64,000 nucleotides of DNA, from the NCBI GenBank assembly GCA_032622095.1, contig CP136069.1, positions 159,953,043 through 160,017,042 of the forward strand. The letters run 5' to 3'. The position numbers and the translations under genes are program-made. Of the stretch, positions 43,651-52,988 are shown one piece after another. A model generated the notes under the pieces. It worked only from the letters and a program-made list of their open reading frames with translations. It was not told where the DNA came from and did not search any database. Position 1 is the first letter of the stretch. Each line of letters starts with the position of its first letter. This stretch comes from Siphonodentalium dalli (lineage: Eukaryota; Mollusca; Scaphopoda; Gadilida; Siphonodentaliidae).

Positions 43651-44502
43651 TTAGAACTCCTCTCGTTTTCTGAAATGTAGCTTCACCAAAGACTTACCAC
43701 CGATAAACTGAATTGATTTTCCTGTGTCGCCACTTATATTTACACTAATTTTGTCAAAGTATGACTTTGAAACTGGAACATAATGTAAATTTAAAAATTC
43801 ATGTTTTACATGTAATCCGTCGATATCTCTTTTACTTCTGAAAGAAACAACTCGTAAAATTTGTACTTCAACATTTCCAACAAATGTGTAATCGGCAATA
43901 TCAGAATAAACAAACATTAGATTATGACCAACATTCAAATCTACACCAAACGGAAATCTATTATTTGAATAAAAATCTTCAGAAGCGTTTTCAGTTTTGT
44001 AACCCAACTTGTGCAAAAGACATTGTGGTAATTCAATTCCTAGTTTTGTGTTACTTAAACTCTTGCGAATAATTTTCACACGTTTTGTACCTTTTGAGTA
44101 CCCGATGTGAAATCCGTATTCGTTTTGCATTGCTTCTCCAAGTGTTTCATCAATTACATCTTGCATTGTATCAACTAAATCTGTCGCAGAGGTATACGAA
44201 CCATTTTGTATCTGTATTTCAAGTGCATGAACGCCATCAGGTCTCTTAAATATCTTTTCTTCAAAACGATTTTGAAGAACAGACAGTAATATTGCATCAG
44301 TTGTAATCAAATTGAATTTACACGAATCCCCTGTAACATTGTATGTTTCTGAAGGTGTTATCAGTTCGGCTAATGCAACTTCCCATTTTTCTTTATCAAT
44401 TTGAACTGGTTTTGGTAATTGTACAGTAAAACAACATTGAGTATTGTTTGGATACATTACCATCGAACTGTCGCTCGGAATTGTAATGTAGAAAGGATTC
44501 AT
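43651..44502 (-). CDS. mCP: Polinton minor capsid (penton-like) protein
   Basis: 283 aa. Begins MNPFYITIPSDSSMVMYPNN with CFTVQLPKPVQ and EKWEVALAEL, the characteristic opening of Polinton minor capsid proteins, predicted to have a single jelly-roll and to occupy fivefold vertices. The remainder is beta-rich with RVSFRSKRDIDGLH-type strands (VVSFRSKRD) and a basic C-terminus. Its ATG overlaps the stop of the upstream membrane-protein gene by 4 nt (ATGA). Capsid role is inferred from family resemblance and gene order. Confidence 0.8.
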   Translation of the reverse strand: MNPFYITIPSDSSMVMYPNNTQCCFTVQLPKPVQIDKEKWEVALAELITPSETYNVTGDSCKFNLITTDAILLSVLQNRFEEKIFKRPDGVHALEIQIQNGSYTSATDLVDTMQDVIDETLGEAMQNEYGFHIGYSKGTKRVKIIRKSLSNTKLGIELPQCLLHKLGYKTENASEDFYSNNRFPFGVDLNVGHNLMFVYSDIADYTFVGNVEVQILRVVSFRSKRDIDGLHVKHEFLNLHYVPVSKSYFDKISVNISGDTGKSIQFIGGKSLVKLHFRKREEF

Positions 44503-44762
44503 ACTTTCAAAATTTCTGCCGACTGATTTTTCAAATATTTCAAACGCGGTGTTGGTAAAATGTACCCCAAAGAACTACTGAGTAAAATTAACCACAGTTC
44601 GTTATTTTCACTTTGTAAACTTAAATGAACAATTGCTGTAGCGATTATACCAACAATTATAATAATTTGTGTAAAATATGTTACTTGATTTTTTGCAATT
44701 TTTTCTCCACAGATTTGAAATTGTGATGGAGCATCGAGACCAACTGAACCATTTTGAGACAT
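44499..44762 (-). CDS. Small Polinton membrane protein
   Basis: 87 aa. I start it at the ATG at 44762, which a minus-strand TATAAAA precedes by only about 10 nt; longer upstream reading overlaps integrase in another frame. Two hydrophobic segments are visible: YFTQIIIIVGIIATAIVHL and ELWLILLSSSLGYILP, followed by a basic tail (RLKYLKNQ). The segment LLSSSLGYILPTPRLK looks like a conserved feature of small membrane proteins in Polinton-like elements, from memory of the family. Possible internal-membrane or entry/assembly protein; function unproven. Confidence 0.65.
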   Translation of the reverse strand: MSQNGSVGLDAPSQFQICGEKIAKNQVTYFTQIIIIVGIIATAIVHLSLQSENNELWLILLSSSLGYILPTPRLKYLKNQSAEILKV

Positions 44763-44772
44763 GTTAAAAGTT

Positions 44773-45867
44773 TTATACCAAATTTGTGGCAGGTATCCAA
44801 CTGTCAAATTTTTTAGGATAACCAGCCCAATGAACTTTAATTTCTCTAACTGATTTACCAGCAACTTTTCTTGAACGTTTACCAACAACTGATTCAATTT
44901 CGTAAACTTTATTATCTTTTATATGTTGAATTTCTTTACCATAAAATGATCCTGCGATGTTTTCACCATCTAAATCTACTAATTTGTAAGTTAATGGTGT
45001 ACTTTTACAAACTCTACTAATTTTGAAAATTTCTTTTGTCCAATTTGGAAGATATCCTTTATCAAAAGTTCTCTTTGTTTTATTTATTCTAACAAAATCT
45101 CCAACTTTCAACATCTTATCTTTTTTCGTTTTTAACTTTCCATAAAGATTTCTGGAAACTTCAATTTCATTTTCTCGAGTTACTAAAACTGGTGCCATCT
45201 TAATACTTCTATGAAAACTTTTGTTGTAAGAATTCACAAAATCGTGCAAAACATCAACGTATTTCAAAGTTTGATTATGTGTAAAATATTTCCACATCTT
45301 TGTTTTCAATGTCCGTTGAAAACGTTCAACTATACTTGCTTTTGTCTCTGGATTCTCTGTTGTGAAAAAATGAATTTTCTTAGATTTCAAAAATTGTAAA
45401 AATAATTTATTTTTGAATTCTGAACCTTTGTCAGATTGAAATGAAGCTGGTTTTCGTTTTGATGATTTTAGAATTTTCTGAAATGTTTTAACTAAAGTTT
45501 TACCAGTTTTATCTTTAATTTTTTCAACCCATGCAAATTTTGAGAACACATCAATAACACAAAGTAAATATCTGTAATTGTCATTGTGCTTTTGCAAAGT
45601 TTGCAAATCTGCCAGATCAGCTTGCCACTGAATATCAATTCCTGCAACAATAGTTTTACGTCTGCGAAATTTCCGAACAATTGGTTTGTGCAAAGTATAT
45701 GTTTTTTGCCATTGTAACCATTTTTTAACATCTGAAAGTTTAATTTTGTTATTTGTTTCTTTTGCATTTTTAAAAAGTTGATTTGCTCCACTGAAACCAC
45801 CAACTTCTTTTGGATTGTAGTAAATTTCAGTTAGAAGTTTGTCAAATTTTATGTAAGTGAGGACCAT
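44773..45867 (-). CDS. INT: Polinton integrase (RVE family) with C-terminal chromodomain
   Basis: 364 aa. Inserts element DNA and creates the 6-bp duplication. Catalytic D84 (WQADL), D146 (FQSDKGSEF) and E181 (SIVERFQR); I count 34 residues between the last two. A core from about 75 to 225 is followed by an SH3-like stretch (VGDFVRINK, about 255-320) and a chromodomain at 322-364 (VYEIESVV, VHWAGYPKKFDSWIP). Chromodomains on integrases steer insertion to marked chromatin. N-terminal 60 residues include NPKEVGGFSGANQLF, a typical Polinton integrase segment. The ORF is intact. Its start overlaps the next gene's end by 19 nt. Confidence 0.93.
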   Translation of the reverse strand: MVLTYIKFDKLLTEIYYNPKEVGGFSGANQLFKNAKETNNKIKLSDVKKWLQWQKTYTLHKPIVRKFRRRKTIVAGIDIQWQADLADLQTLQKHNDNYRYLLCVIDVFSKFAWVEKIKDKTGKTLVKTFQKILKSSKRKPASFQSDKGSEFKNKLFLQFLKSKKIHFFTTENPETKASIVERFQRTLKTKMWKYFTHNQTLKYVDVLHDFVNSYNKSFHRSIKMAPVLVTRENEIEVSRNLYGKLKTKKDKMLKVGDFVRINKTKRTFDKGYLPNWTKEIFKISRVCKSTPLTYKLVDLDGENIAGSFYGKEIQHIKDNKVYEIESVVGKRSRKVAGKSVREIKVHWAGYPKKFDSWIPATNLV

Positions 45868-46556
45868 CCTTTCAAAATAGTTTTTCTGGTTTCTGGTGTT
45901 AAAATATCAACTGAACGTTTTCTTGACTTGCCACTGATAGGAGTTGCATGAGGTGTATGAAACTCATCACCAGTGTGACCTTTTAAATGTCTTTGCATCC
46001 ACAGCCATCGATCCCTGTTACCTACATAATCTTGTGGTATATTAAGTTCCCCCAATCCACGTAGGAATGTTTCATAACCAACTGGGTTAAAACCTTTTCG
46101 GTGACGAACAACATCGTTTATCAAATCAATTATATTTGATCCAGTAACTGTTTCTGTTCCATAAATTAATTGTCCACGATCATCCCATCTAAGTTTAGGA
46201 TTAGTTGACAACAATGATAAAATTTGTTGTGCTTTACCACGAAATTTAGATGGCACACTTTCCAATATATGGTCACTCATTTTCCCAAAGTTTTCAGATA
46301 ACTTTTGTTCAGGTAATCTGAATTTTGAATTTAAAGATTTTTGTGAAGTTTTCAATTTGTACAAATTTTCTCCAAATAACTGTGACTTTTCTGATTCAGA
46401 AATATTTTTATCATAAACTGATTTCAATTCTTTGTAAGAATCTGAAACATTTGAAATTGCAGGATCAGGAGGTAATTGAGGTTTATTCATTTCTGACATT
46501 TCCCATTGTTTGAAATCTTCCAACATTCTGAATGGTACAATAACCATTTTCTTCAT
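45849..46556 (-). CDS. Conserved-looking Polinton protein, unknown function
   Basis: 235 aa, function not recognised. The N-terminal half is charged and helical with coiled-coil potential (SDSYKELKSVYDKN, SEKSQLFGENLYKL). The middle is the densest part: LRWDDRGQLIYG, NIIDLINDVVRHRKGF, GYETFLRGLGELNIP, WLWMQRHLKG. A basic KSRKR motif is near the C-terminus. Proteins with this middle block recur beside integrase in invertebrate Polintons as far as I recall. It overlaps the integrase start by 19 nt. Confidence 0.7.
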   Translation of the reverse strand: MKKMVIVPFRMLEDFKQWEMSEMNKPQLPPDPAISNVSDSYKELKSVYDKNISESEKSQLFGENLYKLKTSQKSLNSKFRLPEQKLSENFGKMSDHILESVPSKFRGKAQQILSLLSTNPKLRWDDRGQLIYGTETVTGSNIIDLINDVVRHRKGFNPVGYETFLRGLGELNIPQDYVGNRDRWLWMQRHLKGHTGDEFHTPHATPISGKSRKRSVDILTPETRKTILKGWSSLT

Positions 46557-46576
46557 ATTTATTTGAGATTTAGTTT

Positions 46577-46939
46577 TTACAAAATATTTTTAACAACTGC
46601 ACCTAATGTTTTGCTAATCAATGGAGCAAGAAATAATAATGGTAAAAAGCCACCTTTTTGATTCAAAATTTTCTTCTTTTGTTGCAAAGGTTTGTTCTTG
46701 TCTGCAAGATATCTGATATGTTTACGCTTCGAATGTAACTTGCGGTTCTGAGCTTCATTCAGTTTTACATTACCTTTTAAAAGATTTTGACAACATTCTG
46801 AAATGCAATCCATCACTTGTTTCGGAGCATCTTTGATCATTTTCTTTTTATATGCAGATGGAACTTTACTCATTGCAACAATCAACTCACCATATTTTTT
46901 TATCAGCGGTGCTTTCCGGCTCTTAGTTTTTGAAGGCAT
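46577..46939 (-). CDS. Small basic Polinton protein with hydrophobic tail
   Basis: 120 aa from the ATG at 46939 (a GTG two codons upstream is not needed). Lys-rich throughout; the middle reads LLKGNVKLNEAQNRKLHSKR and RYLADKNKPLQQKKKIL. It ends in a hydrophobic segment after a Gly-Gly (NQKGGFLPLLFLAPLI), which could be a membrane anchor. The C-terminal Q-K-G-G-F-L resembles Q-R-G-G-S-G-F-L in the neighbouring protein at 46996-47583. Function unknown; likely virion or DNA-associated by composition. Confidence 0.65.
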   Translation of the reverse strand: MPSKTKSRKAPLIKKYGELIVAMSKVPSAYKKKMIKDAPKQVMDCISECCQNLLKGNVKLNEAQNRKLHSKRKHIRYLADKNKPLQQKKKILNQKGGFLPLLFLAPLISKTLGAVVKNIL

Positions 46940-46995
46940 CTTCACAGTCTAAGTAGTTGTCTCAAAATGAGCAGAAAAATTATATGTTTCATCTT

Positions 46996-47583
46996 TTATC
47001 TTTTCGGATTGAACCATTCTAAAGCTTCGAATGCAGATTTCGATGCATCAGACAACGGCATAAATTTTGAAAATTCAAGATCAATAACTGGTTTTTTTTG
47101 TAACGGTTGATGTTGAGGGTTCTGCTGAGAAGGTATAGGTGTAAATTTAGAATGTTGATTTTGTTGAGTTTGCATCGGTGTAAACTTTGAATGATTTAGA
47201 GAAAGCTTTGTTTTACGTTTAGATTCTTTTTGATTACCTCTTTGTTGTGTTTGCTTCCGAGTAATCTTTGAACGTTTTGGAGAAACCTTTGATTTACTTT
47301 TAGATTGTCTACCAGTTTGTTCAAATGAATTTTTCAAAAGACTTCTAATTAAAACTCCTCCAAGAAACCCACTACCACCTCGTTGTAAAATTAATTTGCG
47401 TTTTGTTTCCATATCAGTTGATCGATCAGAGATTTTTTTAAGAACATTTTTATTTCTCTGAAAAAACTTTTTTGTCTGTGATGGTAATTTCCAATCATTT
47501 TCAAGAAATAATTCAGCTGCAAAAGTGAAGAAATTTATAATTTGTGACAGTTCATCACGACTAAACATCTCGGTGGACGACAT
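46996..47583 (-). CDS. Polinton Ser/Lys/Gln-rich protein with HSKFTP repeats
   Basis: 195 aa from the ATG at 47583; an upstream extension would overlap the ATPase. N-terminal helical domain (DELSQIINFFTFAAELFLEN), then LILQRGGSGFLGGVLIRSL, a short glycine-rich hydrophobic segment. The rest is low complexity: SKSKSKVSPKRSK, repeated NHSKFTP, QHSKFTP and a Gln/Pro-rich run, ending FEALEWFNPKR. Looks like a disordered, nucleic-acid-binding or scaffold-type protein. No family recognised. Confidence 0.6.
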   Translation of the reverse strand: MSSTEMFSRDELSQIINFFTFAAELFLENDWKLPSQTKKFFQRNKNVLKKISDRSTDMETKRKLILQRGGSGFLGGVLIRSLLKNSFEQTGRQSKSKSKVSPKRSKITRKQTQQRGNQKESKRKTKLSLNHSKFTPMQTQQNQHSKFTPIPSQQNPQHQPLQKKPVIDLEFSKFMPLSDASKSAFEALEWFNPKR

Positions 47584-47617
47584 GGTTCTAAAATGAAAAA
47601 AATAACAACAACTGAAT

Positions 47618-48268
47618 TTATACTTTTGAATATATGACAGGACCTCGGTCATTAGCTGTCAACCATTTATGGAAAATATCAGTTCTAATTCGCAAATAAT
47701 TTTCTGTTCTAGGATGAAAATCTACTAAAATATATCCATGATTTATTGAAGTTGCATCTTCGTATGCTTGTTTCAAATGATTGGTTTGCATTTGATGAGC
47801 CAAAACTTTTATTTGATTTTTATCTCGAACGCTTTGAAATAAAACCATGTAGTGTGCATTCAAACTTATAGTTCTGCTACTTTTTGATTTTTGGAACATG
47901 TTTTGAGTAATGTAAATTATTGAAGCATTTCGATGATGACCTTTTCTAGTAAACCAAAGCATTATTTTGTCTTCATCTTGTTCCCCCATCATGTCATCGA
48001 AAACAACAAGATGAGGAAATGATTTATCTGATACAATTTCCTCATCATCGTCTGGAATACCATCGATAAACTTAACGTTATCAATTTCTTTTATACGATT
48101 GTATGTGTCTTGCCATTCTTTGTAACACCAAACTATTTTCTTTGGTGGTGTTTGGAATAAATCGTGTTTAAATTCAATAACTTTTTTAACAAATTCTGTT
48201 TTACCTGATCCACTAGGTCCGCTGATAAAGAAATTACACGGATGTTGGAAAAGTAAAGATTCTTCCAT
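47618..48268 (-). CDS. ATP: Polinton genome-packaging ATPase (FtsK/HerA type)
   Basis: 216 aa. Predicted motor that pumps element DNA into the capsid. Walker A GPSGSGKT at residues 17-24, Walker B LVVFDDMMGE at 87-96, and a downstream sensor-like IIYITQNMFQ motif with the Gln expected for A32-like ATPases. The length is typical of Polinton and related virus ATPases. Upstream of it lies an unknown gene; downstream 34 nt separate it from the HSKFTP protein. Confidence 0.9.
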   Translation of the reverse strand: MEESLLFQHPCNFFISGPSGSGKTEFVKKVIEFKHDLFQTPPKKIVWCYKEWQDTYNRIKEIDNVKFIDGIPDDDEEIVSDKSFPHLVVFDDMMGEQDEDKIMLWFTRKGHHRNASIIYITQNMFQKSKSSRTISLNAHYMVLFQSVRDKNQIKVLAHQMQTNHLKQAYEDATSINHGYILVDFHPRTENYLRIRTDIFHKWLTANDRGPVIYSKV

Positions 48269-48301
48269 GTTGTCACTTTGATGTCTAATCAGAGAGTGAA
48301 C

Positions 48302-48952
48302 TTAACGACGTGTGAATTTAGTTTTTAAACCGAAATCTCCAAAGCTGTAAATATTTCCATACATTTCAATAATCCAATCATCATAGTCTTCTATTCTTCT
48401 GTGCTTTGTTCTGTAAATAAAAAAATCATCCCCCAAAATGTTTTTAATTTTTGCATATGTTGACATTTTTTTTGTTAACAAATACCCATAGATCCTAGGA
48501 ACTGATTCAAAAGTTCCCCCATCAAGAGGTAAATGATCATCATACTTTGTATAATGAATATAGTCATGTTCATCAAAAGTTCCTAAATCTATATCTAAAT
48601 GGTGTTGATCAGCACCAAATGTCCAAAAATCAGATATTTTTTCAATGAGAAAAAATGTTTTGAATTTAATAAATGATTCAATATATTTTTGAGAGAAATG
48701 AGAAGATATACTTGACTCAAGATAGGCCAATCTCTGTAAACATTCGCCGACATCACAGCATCGTAGTATTGCTTTCTTTTCTCTTTCAAACCAGACTTCT
48801 TGTAATTCCTTCTTTATCTCTGGAATAAGCGTTGACTGTGCCACCAAATATCCATAAATCTTCTCAGCAATTTCTGGAGGTACTACTCCTGCCAACATCT
48901 TGACATGAAATGACTCAACATCTCCATCCGTATGGGTATGTATGAATACCAT
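48302..48952 (-). CDS. Polinton unknown protein overlapping the PolB end
   Basis: 216 aa from the ATG at 48952, overlapping the end of PolB by 38 nt in another frame; an ATG at 48898 would avoid the overlap. The start VKMLAGVVPPEIAEKIYGYL resembles an F-box-like helix pair, a weak inference. The remainder is acidic and aromatic (FWTFGADQHHLDIDLGTF, DEHDYIHYTKYDDHLP, RRIEDYDDWIIEMYGN). No catalytic motif seen. Confidence 0.65.
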   Translation of the reverse strand: MVFIHTHTDGDVESFHVKMLAGVVPPEIAEKIYGYLVAQSTLIPEIKKELQEVWFEREKKAILRCCDVGECLQRLAYLESSISSHFSQKYIESFIKFKTFFLIEKISDFWTFGADQHHLDIDLGTFDEHDYIHYTKYDDHLPLDGGTFESVPRIYGYLLTKKMSTYAKIKNILGDDFFIYRTKHRRIEDYDDWIIEMYGNIYSFGDFGLKTKFTRR

Positions 48953-51900
48953 TGACGAGTTTTCGTTTTGTGTACACCGATCTGAAAGTTTTGGTTTGAC
49001 ACTCACTAATCAATTGATGGTTCTTTTGTCTTTTAATTCTGGAAGGATACTCAACAACAGTTTTGAAATTTTCACGATCATTAACACATTGTACCATTGT
49101 TTCAAAATTAACTTTTTGACTTGTGCTGTAATCAAGAGTGATACCTTTTACCTTACATTTGGTGTATCTTACCCCATCTTTGATGTATTCATATCCGTAG
49201 TTCTTTGGCCCAAGTCCAACAAATTTGACAATCTTTGCATCTGGATGTTCGTCGCTCCATTTCCCCAATCTTCCTTCGATAGTTTTGATGTTCTTCTTTG
49301 ATGGATCACTGACATACATACAGCTGTCTGTATCAAAATACAGCACTCTATCTCCAAGTTTTTCTAAAACTTTATACAATTGTAATCTTGCATACGCTGT
49401 AACAAAAGAAGCAACAACAACATTTGCTGAATGATGAGGTTCAATATTATCTAAGATGTCAACATAATTTACCAGAATGAATTTGTCACCATCAAGAAGT
49501 GTAACATTTTGAACAATTATATTGTTACTAGTAAGCAATTCAAAATAACGTGATGGTTTATCCACATACTCTGTTTTTGACATAAGATTTCTTTGTGCAT
49601 TCTTACCCCATATACAATTAATCATAATTTTAGATATTTGACGTTTTCCTGGATTCTTCTCGATGTTCTCCAAATTTATACCCTCAGCTGCATAATAATC
49701 CTGTACAAACTTTTGTTTCTGTGCTTCTGTCTCAACACCAAATGGATAACCACTACATTCCTGTTTGATCTTTAGATGTTTATCGATATAGGATTTGTAT
49801 ATTTCATCTGTCCAATCTGTCCAATGCCAAATTTGGTACACATCAAGTATTTTGTAGCCAACATCCATTGCTTTGAATAATTCTGGCGTGGTCCACACTC
49901 CGGTTATAGCTCGATCTTCTTCTGAATGGTTACATGCCTCGTTCTCATTGATGGCACAAGTGTTGCACAGAGTAAAAACCATTTTCTTGTTACAATGAAT
50001 CGGTAGAACTGGAATATACAATTTCGATGATGGTAAAATTGTACATTTAACAAGCCCCGCATAGTCTCTAATGTGTTCTTGATCGATCTGCTCTTGGCTC
50101 AAAATTTCTGGATGTCCAACAGGGTAGAATTTATATTTGTTGCAAAATGGATACAACGAACACACATCGATGAACTTGATTTCTTTTGTGGAATCTTGAT
50201 CAATTTCCTCGTACAATTTGATGGCATTTGTACGTCCACCAAACAATGCTTCTCTTGGCAAAATAGGGTCTCGATGTTTGTAGAAAGATTCCATTTGTTG
50301 TTTGAATTTCACATCCGATTTCATTCTTTCGTCGATCTGATGCTCCCAAATTGATTCAACTCTGTAACCAAGACTTTCCAGTTCATCTTTCTTCTGTTGG
50401 GTTCTTGTATATAATTCTTCCATGGTGAGCATCGTATAGGGATTCTTGTATTGTCTGTTGTTGTAACATTTTGGACATCCATGAAACAGACATCCATTCA
50501 TCTCAAAAACTGTTCTTGTGGCTTCCTCATATCCATCGACGTAGTGTCCACCAATCTTGATTTCTCCTCCATTCAAAGCATGCTTGATTGTTATCATACG
50601 TGACAATGATATATGTTGAAGCCAACGTATCGCTTTCATGGAATAGTTTTTAGCACATGGGTATCCACCATCTGGAATGATTCCAATTGTTTTCTCTGGC
50701 ATTGAATTCTTCCTCCATGCCAAATTGCAAACTTGTGCCAATGTTATTGACTCAATGAACGGGTCAATCTGTTCTGTTTCCAATATGTATTTCCTGAATT
50801 TTCCACATCCACGGCGAAGAATATCCACGTCTGATTTGCAGTACTTCTCTATCTCTTCTTGGAAGTTGAATATCGCATAATTTTCTATTTTCTCATTGTA
50901 CCATTCAAAGAATTTCTCTCGATTTTCCACGCTCATCATGTCTGGTTTGTAGTAATCAGAAGCCAAGTAATGTCCAATGTAATTTTGAAACTTTGGTGAA
51001 TTCGCCCAATGTGGAAAGTGTCCTTTTGCCATCTCATTCAGCTGAAAAGTTTGTGGAAATTTTGAAAGCGGCATCATCAGAAAACTCAGAGAATCAATAA
51101 CTTTCACGCTGTTGCATTTTAAACTGAGAATTTTGTTTCCATTCATGATCAGTTCTGGTTTATGAATTCCACTTTGTATGAGTGCTTGAAGTAGAAACTG
51201 TGCATCGTACCCCTGAGCATTATGTGCTATTGCAACACATCCTTTGTGATCTTGATGGAATAACCAGTTTGTGAAGTCTGTTAAAACGTTGTCACCCTTG
51301 AATACAAATTCTCTGGAATCCGGTCCGCATGTTTCACATTTTTCTTCGATTGGTTTGCACATGCAATCTCCACAAGCGGTATGTGCAACACAGAAGTTTG
51401 GAATATGAACACCTGTGTCTTGTCTGCATTCAAAGTCAAAGAATACATATGGAATCTTTGCAGGTTTCTTTTCCGGTGATTCATATTTTGGAATGTAGCA
51501 CCTGTGATCTGCTTCAACGATTTCTTTGCAATGTTTGCATTTCTTCAACCCCGCACATATATGTCTGTTTGATTTATTGATGAGAAATTCTTCATCACAA
51601 ATGTTGCATAGTTGAACCAAATCACATATTTTTCTTTTCTGTTTTCCTTCCGTCTTCAAATGGTTGTCGAAACAAGATTTACTTCTGAATGATCGTCGAC
51701 ACGTTCTACACTTCACCAAATTTGTGAAATTACACTGTGTCAATGACCAGCATGCACAAACAAATCTGCATCGATGATCGCCACGACTTTTGAATCCAAT
51801 GTCACAGAATTCGCAGTAGTAGCTGGTGCCTAGAAATCCTTTGATTGATGTTATGGTGTCGAAGTGATTGTTGTTGTAGTAGATGTGTACACATTTGCTC

Positions 51901-52988
51901 TCCGAACACATTTCTGCAGGTTCAAATAGAAATCCAGCGCCAGCAAATTCATTGTGAATTTTCACAACATATTCTGGATACAATATTTCTTGAATCTTGT
52001 GGAACTCATTGATACTGCAAACTGTATCGTGTGGAATACCAGCACGGTTGAGTAGATTTTTTGCTGTATCTGTTTGTGCTGTGTATATTGATTGTCTTAT
52101 TCTTTTCCATTTCTTTGACCAGCACGCAGATCCATCACTATCTGCCTTACACATTCCGACGACAATAGATCTTGCCATACACATAACATCATCAGCATTT
52201 TCAATCCGGACAATACTTCTTTTCACTTTTGTAAGCTTGTTCTTGTCTGCAAATGGTCCATAATGTAGTGAGTGTCGTGTACCACCTTCCGGAATATCTG
52301 TAACGAAGATTTCGAAATTGAGTGCACCGTCATGAATTGTAAAGTCTGCATTTGATTGAACCACATTTTGAATATTATCCATGAGTGTCTCACCATTCAA
52401 TTCACTGGCTTTTGTGAATGGAATGAAAATGTTCATATCAAGTCCTGGATGATTTATCGTAACTCTGATTCTTGTCTTCTCATTTGCTGAACATTTCTGT
52501 TTCAATTCTTCTGTCAACTTCTCAAATATCTCTGGAATGTTTTCGATTGGATCTGTAAATTTCTCGAATTTCACACCAAATTGTCGTGATGCTGATTTAA
52601 ATTTTCTGGAAAATTTCTCCGAGTTCAGCTCCAATTTGAAATATTTTGTTGGATTGAACACAACACGCTCTCTAGCCAGACTTCTCTTTCTCTTCCCACC
52701 AATTTCTCTATTCTGTCTTCGACCGCGTCCAATCTGACCATCACTAGAACTTTCTTCACTTTTGCCTCCATCAGTTTCCATATCGCTCTCTTCATTTTCT
52801 GCCTCATCAGTTTCCATATCGCTCTCTTCACTTTCTGCCTCATCAGTTTCCATATCGCTCTCTTCACTTTCTGCCTCATCAGTTTCCATTTCGCTCTCTT
52901 CAATAACTGCAGGCCTTGGTCTTTTTCTAACAATATCTTCTTCGCTGGCGGAGTCGTCTGAAACAGGTCTTTTGATTCTCTTAAACAT
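48915..52988 (-). CDS. POLB: Protein-primed family B DNA polymerase of the Polinton
   Basis: 1357 aa. Replicates the linear element from a terminal protein. N-terminus: basic leader of 32 residues shared with the gene at 53208, then four 12-residue acidic repeats (SEESDMETDEAE, 31-79), and a possible terminal-protein or N-terminal domain (105-380). Cys/His clusters at 391-498 look like several zinc fingers. Exonuclease: FFDFE (516-520), AHNAQGYDAQF (588-598), YCKSDVDIL (716-724). An inserted domain at about 807-841 (GGEIKIGGHYVDGY, CLFHGCPKCY) resembles the Vsr-type nuclease insert of metazoan Polinton polymerases. Polymerase motifs: DVCSLYPF (941), KIMINCIWGKNAQRN (1120), YFDTDS (1217), VKGITLDYS (1280). 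Ends TYPYGW. All catalytic residues intact. Confidence 0.95.
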   Translation of the reverse strand: MFKRIKRPVSDDSASEEDIVRKRPRPAVIEESEMETDEAESEESDMETDEAESEESDMETDEAENEESDMETDGGKSEESSSDGQIGRGRRQNREIGGKRKRSLARERVVFNPTKYFKLELNSEKFSRKFKSASRQFGVKFEKFTDPIENIPEIFEKLTEELKQKCSANEKTRIRVTINHPGLDMNIFIPFTKASELNGETLMDNIQNVVQSNADFTIHDGALNFEIFVTDIPEGGTRHSLHYGPFADKNKLTKVKRSIVRIENADDVMCMARSIVVGMCKADSDGSACWSKKWKRIRQSIYTAQTDTAKNLLNRAGIPHDTVCSINEFHKIQEILYPEYVVKIHNEFAGAGFLFEPAEMCSESKCVHIYYNNNHFDTITSIKGFLGTSYYCEFCDIGFKSRGDHRCRFVCACWSLTQCNFTNLVKCRTCRRSFRSKSCFDNHLKTEGKQKRKICDLVQLCNICDEEFLINKSNRHICAGLKKCKHCKEIVEADHRCYIPKYESPEKKPAKIPYVFFDFECRQDTGVHIPNFCVAHTACGDCMCKPIEEKCETCGPDSREFVFKGDNVLTDFTNWLFHQDHKGCVAIAHNAQGYDAQFLLQALIQSGIHKPELIMNGNKILSLKCNSVKVIDSLSFLMMPLSKFPQTFQLNEMAKGHFPHWANSPKFQNYIGHYLASDYYKPDMMSVENREKFFEWYNEKIENYAIFNFQEEIEKYCKSDVDILRRGCGKFRKYILETEQIDPFIESITLAQVCNLAWRKNSMPEKTIGIIPDGGYPCAKNYSMKAIRWLQHISLSRMITIKHALNGGEIKIGGHYVDGYEEATRTVFEMNGCLFHGCPKCYNNRQYKNPYTMLTMEELYTRTQQKKDELESLGYRVESIWEHQIDERMKSDVKFKQQMESFYKHRDPILPREALFGGRTNAIKLYEEIDQDSTKEIKFIDVCSLYPFCNKYKFYPVGHPEILSQEQIDQEHIRDYAGLVKCTILPSSKLYIPVLPIHCNKKMVFTLCNTCAINENEACNHSEEDRAITGVWTTPELFKAMDVGYKILDVYQIWHWTDWTDEIYKSYIDKHLKIKQECSGYPFGVETEAQKQKFVQDYYAAEGINLENIEKNPGKRQISKIMINCIWGKNAQRNLMSKTEYVDKPSRYFELLTSNNIIVQNVTLLDGDKFILVNYVDILDNIEPHHSANVVVASFVTAYARLQLYKVLEKLGDRVLYFDTDSCMYVSDPSKKNIKTIEGRLGKWSDEHPDAKIVKFVGLGPKNYGYEYIKDGVRYTKCKVKGITLDYSTSQKVNFETMVQCVNDRENFKTVVEYPSRIKRQKNHQLISECQTKTFRSVYTKRKLVNGIHTYPYGWRC
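52750..52895 (-). repeat. 36-bp minisatellite coding acidic repeats in PolB
   Basis: About four copies of a 36-bp unit giving the repeated peptide SEESDMETDEAE near the polymerase N-terminus. Copies are nearly identical, so copy number is probably variable between element copies. The array begins exactly where the palindromic arm shared with the divergent gene stops. Confidence 0.8.

Noticed and set aside
46577-47583. Adenovirus-protease cleavage sites at the Gly-Gly motifs
   Set aside because: The residue two positions before the first Gly is Gln, not the Met/Ile/Leu expected for the adenovirus consensus, so I keep it only as a question.
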